The position numbers and the translations under genes were made by a program. From Mariniblastus sp. (GTDB taxonomy: Bacteria; Planctomycetota; Planctomycetia; Pirellulales; Pirellulaceae): 53,636 bases of DNA. The DNA is taken from the NCBI GenBank assembly GCA_011523945.1, contig WTFU01000171.1:1-53636 (forward strand). Reading direction: 5' to 3'. How positions within the stretch are numbered: the stretch's first letter is position 1; each line of letters opens with the position of its first letter. This document shows positions 9,171 to 16,350 of the stretch, one piece after another. Below the pieces are notes generated by a model. That model did not search any database. It was not told the DNA's origin and worked only from the letters and a program-made list of their open reading frames with translations.

Positions 9171-9773
9171 CAAAGGTGTCAAGCCAATTTTACGCCCAGG
9201 CAAGCGGGTTTAATTTTTTAACAAAAAGACACCGTCGAACTTCGGTAGTATTGTCTCCCCCAGTCTAAGCGAAACTCAGTCAAAAATAAAATAAAACCGA
9301 TGAGAATCGCTTGCTAATATTTCCATTATGCGACCAGTTTCTCTTGGAATCTCCAACCCCAAAATTTTTAGGGAAGAAGGGAAGAATTTCTCGCGAAGCG
9401 GATCGTTTTCCTGCCTATTTTGTTTGTTTTCAACATTGGTTTTTATTAGTAGGTTTTTATGTGAGAAAAGCCGCCGCAAAAACCGTTCGATTTGATATTA
9501 AATCCCCCCATTTCTTGTTTCACTCGTCTTAATAAAACTTGAGAAAGTCGATTCGGGGAGCAACCAATGGGTAGGTTCGTGTTTCTGATGAATTAATCCA
9601 GATGCCGTGCAATCGGACAGTCTCCACCAAGAATGACAGGAACATGACTGGGAGATGCGATTGCAGTATTGGAGAATTGATCGTTGATCGAATGTGAAAA
9701 TCTACGGACTTACACAGGGCGCCTCGGTCGTTAAACTCAGTTTTTTGAAAACAAGTTTGGGGATGTGAATTTG
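9171..9773. other. Noncoding region between mini-ORF and HAD gene
   Basis: AT-rich stretch of about 600 nt between divergent genes. A 73-codon plus-strand frame (9311-9532) has no ribosome-binding site and an unlikely composition, so I do not call it. I see no tRNA and no strong hairpin. Confidence 0.4.
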
Positions 9774-10448
9774 ATGCACACGATTCTGTTCGATATTGAC
9801 GGAACTCTGTTGAGATGTGGTGGCGCTGGACTGACGGCGATTGGCCAAGTGATGGACCAGCTCTTTGGGGTGAAACAGCTCGGTAAAGTAACAGTTCACG
9901 GTCGCACAGATCAAGGGATTTTGAATGATCTGTTTGAAGAGGCTTCTCTTGTCTTTGATGACCACCGGGATGAGTTCAATCCGAGGTACTGGACAAAATT
10001 AACCCAAACTTTGGGGGAGAGCCCGAGTTATTTACTGCCCGGAGTCACCGTGTTGTTAGAGCAGTTGGCTTCACGTGACGATGTGGCGTTGGGTGTATTG
10101 ACTGGAAATGCCGAACGGGCTGCTGAGGTTAAATTGCGTCACTTTAAGCTGGATCACTTTTTTCATTTTGGCGGATTCGGCGATCTTCATTCCGATCGAA
10201 ACGATGTTGCCAGATTGGCATTGGCATCAGCTCGTGATTTTCTTGGCGGGCGTTTTGACCCGTCAAGGCTGTGGGTTGTTGGTGATACAGTCAACGATAT
10301 CGTCTGTGCACGCGCTATCGGCGCTAAGGTGGTTGCCGTGGAAACAGGCGGCGCTTGCCGGTCTGAGTTAGAAGCGGCAGAACCTGACTCTGTTTTAGAG
10401 TCTTTAGATGATCAAATTGCGTTTTATGAAACGCTTGGTCTTCTTTGA
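9774..10448 (+). CDS. HAD-superfamily hydrolase (phosphoglycolate phosphatase-like)
   Basis: 224-aa haloacid dehalogenase-type phosphatase. Motif I is FDIDGTLL right at the N-terminus (nucleophile Asp and acid/base Asp), motif II is LTGNA (Thr), and motif IV is VVGDTVNDIVCA with metal-binding Asp residues. A helical cap sits between motifs I and II (C1 type), as in Gph and beta-phosphoglucomutase. The physiological substrate cannot be told from sequence. A GTG at 9765 is an alternative start, but the ATG at 9774 gives the standard N-terminus and better spacing to TTGGGGA. A weak 5-bp hairpin with TTTT (10482-10501) may terminate the transcript. Confidence 0.88.
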   Translation: MHTILFDIDGTLLRCGGAGLTAIGQVMDQLFGVKQLGKVTVHGRTDQGILNDLFEEASLVFDDHRDEFNPRYWTKLTQTLGESPSYLLPGVTVLLEQLASRDDVALGVLTGNAERAAEVKLRHFKLDHFFHFGGFGDLHSDRNDVARLALASARDFLGGRFDPSRLWVVGDTVNDIVCARAIGAKVVAVETGGACRSELEAAEPDSVLESLDDQIAFYETLGLL

Positions 10449-10504
10449 TCCAAAACGCGACGGAACTGGTCCCTTAATTTTTTGCATCGCGCTGCAATTT
10501 TAAA

Positions 10505-11053
10505 TTAAGCGTGTTGCGGTAGTTTTCGCGGAAAGGGGATTTGTTCCCGGGGCGGAAGGCGTCGCCCGGTTTCTTCTGCCCAAAGAAAGCGTTCTTCTTT
10601 TGAAGCGTAGAAACGAAGCCACGACTCTTCGTCTTCAACGATATCGAGGCATTGCCATTTCAGCATCTTCCCAGAGAGCACAACTTTTTTCTCCTGGGCT
10701 GGTAAAATATCACGGGCGATAAGGCAATAAAGCTGCCGATCCGAAAGATGGTCCGTGTGAACCAAAACGATGTTCTTTTCAAAGAGACGCCCAATGACCT
10801 GATGCAGTTGCTGATTGATCTCAATGTCGGAATACGATTGGTGGTCTGCCATGACAAGGGCCGGTTCGAACCACTGTGCGATTGGAAGAACCGGAGCTTT
10901 CTCCCATGCAAGAAGCGATGTCAGAAATTCGTTTTCGTTGCTGACAGACATTTTGTCGAGATCAACCAGATACACGGATTCATCGAGAAATGGCTCCATC
11001 TCGTCACGCAAACGCGCGTTTTGCATTAAGAGATCAATTTCGGACATTGTCAT
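10505..11053 (-). CDS. Conserved-looking hypothetical protein
   Basis: 182-aa soluble protein that I do not recognise. It has no signal peptide or membrane segment and is rich in Leu, Glu and Asp. Two features stand out: a WFEPALVMADHQSYSDIEINQQLHQ stretch (broken by charged residues) and a basic Pro-rich C-terminus (RRLPPREQIPFPRKLPQ). Codon use and length fit a real gene, and it is convergent with the HAD gene. ATG at 11053; a second in-frame ATG two codons later is also possible. Confidence 0.65.
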   Translation of the reverse strand: MTMSEIDLLMQNARLRDEMEPFLDESVYLVDLDKMSVSNENEFLTSLLAWEKAPVLPIAQWFEPALVMADHQSYSDIEINQQLHQVIGRLFEKNIVLVHTDHLSDRQLYCLIARDILPAQEKKVVLSGKMLKWQCLDIVEDEESWLRFYASKEERFLWAEETGRRLPPREQIPFPRKLPQHA

Positions 11054-11489
11054 AGTTACTTTTTAAAACTAGGCCGGTTGCATTGTGGTCAGCGAACCGC
11101 ATTGATGATCGTCGCGGTATCGTTCGTTGAAAGCGCGAGTGTTGTAAACACAGTCACGCCCTCTTGTAGTTGGAGACAATCTAGCAATCGAGGCTGTCGA
11201 TTCAATCATCAACTTAACCGAATGTCAAAAAAAATACGGTAGATTTTATTTCAAAAATGCATGATCCGCATTGACCGCATTGTTTAACAATTACGACCCT
11301 TCAAACCGTAAGGAGACCTCCTAGAAATGACAGCATGACATCAGAAATTTGGGCGGTTGTATCGTCTGATTCCCGGCCTCCACGACAGGACATGCTAGTT
11401 AGGAAACCGGTTTCAAGAGACGACAATAAAAAAGCGACTTCAACACGTTTCGGCATTAGTCGGTTGGACGGAACTAGCTTTTGGAAGAA
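11054..11489. other. Noncoding region, possible 52-aa ORF
   Basis: About 440 nt between two minus-strand genes. It contains a plus-strand frame 11335-11493 (52 codons, starting MTSEIWAVVSSD), which overlaps the dcd stop by 4 nt and lies 23 nt after an AAGGAG-like sequence. I cannot support it further. AGGAGACCTCCT (11310-11321) is a near-palindrome. No tRNA seen. Confidence 0.35.
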
Positions 11490-12059
11490 TTAGCTTTTTG
11501 GAAAGCCCAAAGTTAACTGGGCGTCCTCTTCTTCTGCAGACGGGTTGAGTTCTTTGTAAAGCAAACTTGGTTGGATGTCCGTGTTGTTTTGGTATTTATT
11601 GCTTTGATACTCTTTGATTGCCCCGTCAATTTGGTGGTAGAAGATTTGGCAAATCGCAACGCCTGGATAGATTTTGACCGGTTGGACGGCGAACATTTCG
11701 AGTGTCCAAAAGCCTTTGAAGCCGACGTCACCGAAACCGGCGGTCACATGGACAAACAGCCCTAATCGTCCTATCGATGAACGACCCTCGATCATGGGTA
11801 CAAGATTGTGCGTTTCTGTCCGCTCAACAGTGCGACCAAGGTAGAGGCGGTTAGGTTCAAGCACTAAACCCGACTCAGGAATTACCATTCTTCTGACACG
11901 ATTACTCTTACGCATGTCCAGTACGACTTCTTCATACGTAACGACGTCCTGGTGAAGCGTAAGGTTGTAGCTATTCGGGTTAATGTTTTCGGGATTGTAT
12001 GGATCAATCTCGATGTTCTTGCCAAGGTTTCGTCTAATTTCTTCGCCGGAAAGAATCAT
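11490..12059 (-). CDS. dcd: dCTP deaminase
   Basis: 189-aa trimeric dCTP deaminase, which converts dCTP to dUTP in the thymidylate supply pathway. The active-site signature EGRSSIGRLGLFVHVTAGFGD is split here as EGRSSIGRLG and LFVHVTAGFGD, with the downstream catalytic Glu in WTLEM. The N-terminus MILSGEEIRR is typical. The GFGDVGFKG segment resembles the bifunctional dCTP deaminase/dUTPase and archaeal-type enzymes more than the E. coli form, so it might also hydrolyse dUTP; that cannot be decided from motifs alone. A good promoter lies about 100 nt upstream. Confidence 0.94.
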   Translation of the reverse strand: MILSGEEIRRNLGKNIEIDPYNPENINPNSYNLTLHQDVVTYEEVVLDMRKSNRVRRMVIPESGLVLEPNRLYLGRTVERTETHNLVPMIEGRSSIGRLGLFVHVTAGFGDVGFKGFWTLEMFAVQPVKIYPGVAICQIFYHQIDGAIKEYQSNKYQNNTDIQPSLLYKELNPSAEEEDAQLTLGFPKS

Positions 12060-12458
12060 GGTTTTCGCTTTCGTGGCAGGAGATATCCATTGCGTTCCGA
12101 GTTACTGGCTCAAGCCTGCATCTCGGAGAGGTTAGCCGTCATGGCCGACATTTTGGATTGTGTTTACCTATACAATTAATGTCAAGTATCCGCATCGGAA
12201 ACATTATTTTGATTTCGTTAATCGAACCGGCAAAGTTGCATTGGCGTACTAATTTGTGAGTCCAAGACACGTTAAGGAAGTTTTCGAAGCCACTAGTTAA
12301 AACCGAAAAAATTGGACGAATCTTGATATGAAGGAGTTGGTTCCCATGCAAGATTGCAATTTTTGGTTCTAGGGCTTACTCTTGGTTACTAGGATTGCCG
12401 ATTAGCGGGAATACTACGGGTGTTTTAAACGGGTAAAATTAAGATTTCAGGATCTAAG
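12060..12458. other. Divergent intergenic region dcd / BI-1-like gene
   Basis: About 400 nt between divergent starts. It holds the dcd promoter (12157-12185). The side facing the membrane-protein gene has no clear promoter match. A 70-codon minus-strand frame and a short ATGAAGGAG-initiated plus frame near 12328 were considered and not called. Confidence 0.45.
12157..12185 (-). promoter_or_regulatory. Sigma-70-type promoter for dcd
   Basis: On the minus strand a perfect -35 TTGACA (12180-12185) and a -10 CACAAT (12157-12162) are separated by exactly 17 nt. The predicted start site is near 12150, about 90 nt upstream of the dcd ATG. Confidence 0.6.
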
Positions 12459-13184
12459 ATGAATCAAAATTCCTATCAATCTTCAGAATTCGGTTTTCCA
12501 ACTACTTCGGCACAGATGGCTGCCGCGGACGCAAGAGCGACCTTTATACGTCGTACTTATATTCATCTGTTAGGAGCGATCCTAGCCTGCATCGCGATCG
12601 ACACAGTTATTCTAACGGTCTTCTACGAGCAAATCGGTGGCCTGCTGCAAGGGCTGGGTCAGATGATGTGGCTCGTTGTTCTCGGTGGATTCATGTTGGT
12701 GAGCGTTGTTGCCGACCGCTGGGCTCGCAGTGACACCTCCATGGGGATGCAGTACGCTGGTCTGGGGCTTTATGTGGTTGCGGAGGCTTTGATCCTTGTG
12801 CCACTGCTGTTTATTGCTCAGACGATCGCCCCTGGAGCAATTCAGTCGGCGGGGATTGTGACTACATTTGTCTTCGGCGGTTTGACCGCCACGGTTCTGG
12901 TAACGAAAGCTGATTTCTCGTTTCTCAGGTGGGGGATTGCTGCCGGTGGCATTATTGCAATGGGGTTAATTGTCGCATCCGTCTTTATGGGAGGTTTGTC
13001 CCTCGGTATTTGGTTCTCGGGCGCTATGGTTTTGCTTGCCTGTGCGTCGATTCTATACAGCACCTCTAACGTTCTCAGGTATTACCGAACGGACCAGTAT
13101 GTTGCGGCTTCGTTGACCTTGTTTGCATCGGTGGCGTTACTTTTCTGGTACGTTTTGCAGATATTCATTTCGTTACGCGATTAA
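12459..13184 (+). CDS. Bax inhibitor-1 / YccA family membrane protein
   Basis: 241-aa integral inner-membrane protein with about seven hydrophobic segments after a 30-residue polar N-terminus. The order and the FIRRTYIHLLGAILACIA first helix match the BI-1/YccA/YbhL family (TMBIM-like pH-sensitive channel or modulator of FtsH). ATG at 12459 with an AGGAT site. It lies 43 nt upstream of the Lon-domain gene on the same strand, possibly co-transcribed. This is a notable pairing, because E. coli YccA interacts with the FtsH protease. Confidence 0.87.
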   Translation: MNQNSYQSSEFGFPTTSAQMAAADARATFIRRTYIHLLGAILACIAIDTVILTVFYEQIGGLLQGLGQMMWLVVLGGFMLVSVVADRWARSDTSMGMQYAGLGLYVVAEALILVPLLFIAQTIAPGAIQSAGIVTTFVFGGLTATVLVTKADFSFLRWGIAAGGIIAMGLIVASVFMGGLSLGIWFSGAMVLLACASILYSTSNVLRYYRTDQYVAASLTLFASVALLFWYVLQIFISLRD

Positions 13185-13227
13185 TTCGAATTTGGATTTC
13201 GCACGGAAAAACTGCTTACCTTAGTTT

Positions 13228-13935
13228 ATGGGTTCTCCAATCACGTCCGAACATTCTTTACCGGAAGATTTTGGCAACGTTGTTCGCCTGTTCCCGCTGC
13301 CCAATGTCGTATTGTTTCCCGGCATAGTTCAGGCATTGCAGCTTTTTGAGCCGCGGTACAAGGCGCTCGCTGCGGATTCGATTGCGTCTGATCAGCTGAT
13401 CACGATGGCGTTGATCGATTCCAAGTGGAAGGCGCAGCAAAGCACTGTCCCATCGATCGCGAGGACAGTATGCATCGGTAAAATCCTCTCCCACACCAAG
13501 CTCGAAGATGGCCGATACAATTTGTTTTTGGTCGGTTTGAGTCGGGCAGAGATCGTTTCGGAGTTGATCTCGGAGAAGCCTTATCGAATGGCGGAGATTC
13601 GTCTTGTCGAGGAACATTTGGCCGAAGAGCATGAGTTGACGGTTTTACGGACTGAGATTTGTGCCAAGTTCCGTAAGCTTGCAAGCTACCGTTCGGGATG
13701 GCATCAGGACGCGCTGGACCAATTTTTAGGAGAGGATCTGCCATTGGGGCAACTTGTCGACATGGTTTGTTACTCTTGTGGTGCCGGAATTGCGGAGCAG
13801 CAACAGGTTTTAGAAACCCTCGATTTGGTTGAGCGCGGTAATGTCGTCCTCGAAATTTTAGCCCGACAAATAAAGGCTTCGGAAAGCGAACTGGGATCGG
13901 CTCAGGATTTTCCTCCGAGTTTCAGCCTCAATTGA
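13228..13935 (+). CDS. Lon N-terminal (LON substrate-binding) domain protein
   Basis: 235-aa stand-alone LON domain protein. The start VRLFPLPNVVLFPGIVQAL is the diagnostic PUA-like beta strand pair of the Lon N-domain, followed by LFEPRYKAL. The helical half lies at about 125-210. The AAA+ and Ser/Lys protease domains of Lon are absent, so it is not a protease. Such proteins are thought to bind substrates or adapters, but their role is unresolved. It ends in a TGA stop, showing TGA terminates normally in this genome. Preceded by the BI-1-like gene and followed 65 nt later by the SelW-like gene. Confidence 0.87.
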   Translation: MGSPITSEHSLPEDFGNVVRLFPLPNVVLFPGIVQALQLFEPRYKALAADSIASDQLITMALIDSKWKAQQSTVPSIARTVCIGKILSHTKLEDGRYNLFLVGLSRAEIVSELISEKPYRMAEIRLVEEHLAEEHELTVLRTEICAKFRKLASYRSGWHQDALDQFLGEDLPLGQLVDMVCYSCGAGIAEQQQVLETLDLVERGNVVLEILARQIKASESELGSAQDFPPSFSLN

Positions 13936-14000
13936 CGTCGGTCTTGGGCCGGACAATATTAGAAGTTTGTGACTAGTGTAACTTTTTTGATGGTGCAAAG

Positions 14001-14219
14001 ATGATTGTCTCAATCGAGTATTGCGAAAACTGAAATTTTCTTCCACAGGCTTCCAGTTTGGCAGCCGTCATTGAAAGGACGCTTGATGTTAGCGTTCAAT
14101 TAATCCCCTCGGACGGCGGGTGTTTTGAAGTGGTTGCAGACGGAGAACTTGTTTTCTCAAAAAACCGCGTCGGGAGGTTTCCCACCGATGAGGAAGTCTT
14201 GCGATCCCTCGGCCGCTAG
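14001..14219 (+). CDS. SelW-like (Rdx family) selenoprotein, UGA = Sec11
   Basis: 72-aa protein once the TGA at 14031-14033 is read as selenocysteine. It reads MIVSIEYCENU then NFLPQASSLAAVIE, then IPSDGGCFEVVADGELVFSK, then RVGRFPTDEEVLRSL and a TAG stop. This is the full thioredoxin-like SelT/SelW/SelH (Rdx) fold pattern: beta1 ending in C-x-x-U (C8, U11), the L-x-x-A-x-x-L-A helix, the GGxFEV strand, the DGxLxFSK hairpin and the GRFP-x-x-E end. Homologues have C-x-x-C or C-x-x-U exactly there. Rdx proteins are small thiol/selenol oxidoreductases. The ATG at 14001 gives the expected N-terminus although its ribosome-binding site is weak. A hairpin suitable as SECIS follows the TGA. Confidence 0.85.
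14048..14066 (+). promoter_or_regulatory. Candidate bacterial SECIS of the SelW-like gene
   Basis: GGCU (14048-14051) pairs with AGCC (14063-14066), then a U-C mismatch, then CCA pairs with UGG around a GUU loop (14056-14058). The loop begins 23 nt after the last base of the TGA and its first base is G. Both fit the published bacterial SECIS model (apical loop roughly 16-37 nt downstream with a G among its first two bases). Confidence 0.6.
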
Positions 14220-14372
14220 TGGCCACAGCGTTTGCCTGGTTTCAAAACTCAAGCGACGCGGTTCATAGAGGGCTTGATTATTGTCACTGGCGTTTTTAGA
14301 AAATTATTGCAAGGAAGAGAATTCTTGTGAAACGTTAGTTCCACGGTTGTATTCGAAACAACGCGTCTTTGG

Positions 14373-14894
14373 GTGGGACATTGGCACTCAAAGTTGGCAG
14401 TGACCGCGATGGGAATCTATGGGGATCCTGAGGTTACTCGTTGGATTGGGGGGCGAACGGAAGCCTGCGTCGATGGGATGAAAAGGCGAATTTCCGAGTT
14501 GTTGCAAAGGAATCGCAAACTTCCGGATGTTTGGGGGAGTTGGCCAGCTTTCTTAAAACAGACCAACCAATTGGTTGGTGCAATGTTAATGAAGCCGCTT
14601 CCGGATGGAGATGGGAATTTTACAGAAGAAATTGAAGTTGGCTGGCATCTCGCTCAGATGCACTGGGGAAATGGTTATGCTACCGAGGGTGGTCGAAAGA
14701 TGGTCGAATTGGGGTTTGCCGTTCAAAATCTAAAGCAAATTTACGCGGTGACCGGACCTGATAACCTGAAATCTCAAAAGGTCGCCCTCCGCTTGGGGAT
14801 GAAGCCTCAAGGGCAGACGGACAAGTACTATGGGCAAACTGTCGACTTGTTTAAAATCACGGTTGAAGAGTGGTCAGCAATGCGAGTCGAGTAA
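14373..14894 (+). CDS. GNAT acetyltransferase with disrupted start
   Basis: RimJ/RimL-like GNAT domain (173 aa from GTG 14373). Visible motifs are the GDPEVTRWIGG loop after alpha1, a WPAFLKQTNQLVGAMLM strand, EVGWHLAQMHWGNGYATEGG (motif A, acetyl-CoA loop, split here in the text by function) and the KSQKVALRLGMKP C-terminal motif. The usual first strand (FETTRLWVGHW) is encoded just upstream in the same frame, but no start codon exists there and a TGA at 14328 closes the frame. A GTG at 14327 with AAGGAAGAG 7 nt before it is one base out of frame: removing one T near 14336 would join it. The enzyme is therefore either truncated, frameshifted or affected by a sequencing error. The acceptor substrate is unknown. 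Confidence 0.62.
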   Translation: MGHWHSKLAVTAMGIYGDPEVTRWIGGRTEACVDGMKRRISELLQRNRKLPDVWGSWPAFLKQTNQLVGAMLMKPLPDGDGNFTEEIEVGWHLAQMHWGNGYATEGGRKMVELGFAVQNLKQIYAVTGPDNLKSQKVALRLGMKPQGQTDKYYGQTVDLFKITVEEWSAMRVE

Positions 14895-14932
14895 ATAAAA
14901 ACTTTTTGAATTTTTACACAGGCGAGGGTCAA

Positions 14933-16189
14933 GTGAATAGCGAATTGAAACCGTGGGAAGTCGAAATGTCAGCGGAACGTTTTGAGTTGATGCGGAAGAT
15001 TCTTGACGCCCCAAGTCCGATTGGTTTAGAGGCGGCAATGACGCGGGGGGTTCTTGAACCTTATATGAGAAGTTTCATGCCTGCGGATTGGAAGATTCAT
15101 ACCTTCAAAGGAAATGCTGGAATTGTTCTCGATACAAGACCGGATGATGAAGATGCTTTCTCAGTAATGGTGATTGGGCACGCTGACAAAATTCGGATGC
15201 AGGTAAGAAGTATCGGTGACGATGGGAAAATCTGGGTTAATTCAGATTCTATGTTACCGACAACGTTGATCGGGCATAAAGTGAAGTTGTTCAGCGAACG
15301 TCCGGAAAGTCCGGGAGAGTGGCGAGTGATTCGTGGGGGCACCATTGAAGCGATTGGTGCAATTCATTTCGCTGACCCGAAACTTCGCAGCGGTGATGAT
15401 GGGATCAAGACGAAAATGATGTATCTCGAACTTCATATTCATGGCGAAGATAAAAAAGCCCAAATTGAAGCGCTTGGGATTCGACCTGGTGATCCAATCC
15501 TTTACGATCGTCCAATCGAGCGCGGGTTTGCGCCGAATACCTTCACGGGAGCTTATCTAGATAACGGCCTCGGGTGCTTTGTTACGGCGGAAATTGCGAG
15601 GCTGATGGCTGAGGCAGCGCCCATGAAAAATATCCGCTATCTCGGTGCGATGGCTTCGCATGAGGAAATTGGCCGTTTTGGGAGTCGTGTTCTGGCGAAA
15701 GAATTCAGTCCCGATGTTACGATTGCTGTCGACGTTGCCCATGATTTTACCGCGGCCCCTGGCATTGGAGATCGCCGGTATGAACCGGTAGCAATGGGGG
15801 ACGGTTACACATTGACTCACGGGGCGATTACCAGTGCGGCCTTGAATTCTTTGTTGACCAAGGTTTCTTTGGAGCACGGGATCCCGGTGCAACACGAATT
15901 GGCTGGGCGGGATACGGGAACTGATGCGATGGCTGCTGTTTTTGCGGCAGTGGATTCGGCAAGTGCGTCCATTGGTTTTCCCATTCGCAATATGCATACA
16001 ATTTCAGAATCTGGGCATACTGGTGACGTCGAAGCTGCGATTCACGCGATTTTCCAGACACTGGTGACAATGAGTGAAATGAATGAAGGCCAAGGAATCA
16101 GTGGAGATGATTTAAGGGATCTGCACCCTCGGCTTGATGAAGCGGATGCACAGATGCACTGCCCTGCCCCGGAAAAGAAAGAAGATTAA
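14933..16189 (+). CDS. M42 family metallopeptidase (glutamyl aminopeptidase-like)
   Basis: 418-aa co-catalytic dizinc aminopeptidase of family M42 (FrvX/TET-like). Metal and catalytic elements in order: VIGHADKI (His ligand), GAYLDNGLGC (bridging Asp), ASHEEIGRFG (catalytic and ligand Glu), IAVDVAHDF (Asp ligand) and SESGHTGDVEA (His ligand). It resembles the M42 branch sometimes found with NAGGN osmolyte genes, but the asparagine synthetase-like partner is not here, so I do not assign that role. The frame extends upstream to 14870, overlapping the GNAT gene. The GTG at 14933 with GAGGGTC 3-8 nt before it is the best start. Confidence 0.85.
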   Translation: MNSELKPWEVEMSAERFELMRKILDAPSPIGLEAAMTRGVLEPYMRSFMPADWKIHTFKGNAGIVLDTRPDDEDAFSVMVIGHADKIRMQVRSIGDDGKIWVNSDSMLPTTLIGHKVKLFSERPESPGEWRVIRGGTIEAIGAIHFADPKLRSGDDGIKTKMMYLELHIHGEDKKAQIEALGIRPGDPILYDRPIERGFAPNTFTGAYLDNGLGCFVTAEIARLMAEAAPMKNIRYLGAMASHEEIGRFGSRVLAKEFSPDVTIAVDVAHDFTAAPGIGDRRYEPVAMGDGYTLTHGAITSAALNSLLTKVSLEHGIPVQHELAGRDTGTDAMAAVFAAVDSASASIGFPIRNMHTISESGHTGDVEAAIHAIFQTLVTMSEMNEGQGISGDDLRDLHPRLDEADAQMHCPAPEKKED

Positions 16190-16350
16190 TGTCGAGGTTT
16201 TTGTTGGGATGACACGTTCATCCGGGCGGGTGACTAATTGCTTTCCTAGTTGAAGGGAGAACGATGGTCGTTGTGTTGGTAACCCGCGCCCAGCGACCTC
16301 CTTAAACATTCTGCGAACTTAAGTGGTAACAAGATTGAGGGGTATTGGGG

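Noticed and set aside
9311..9532. 73-codon plus-strand ORF
   Set aside because: No ribosome-binding site, odd composition rich in Phe, in an AT-rich intergenic stretch.
11326..11397. Third possible UGA-recoded frame (ATG ACA GCA TGA ...) after an AAGGAG-like sequence
   Set aside because: No Cys/Sec redox motif, no recognisable family after the TGA and only about 20 further codons; probably chance.
14325..14330. TTG TGA before the GNAT frame as a Sec codon
   Set aside because: A Sec directly after a start codon makes no sense for a GNAT fold; a one-base frameshift explains the region better.
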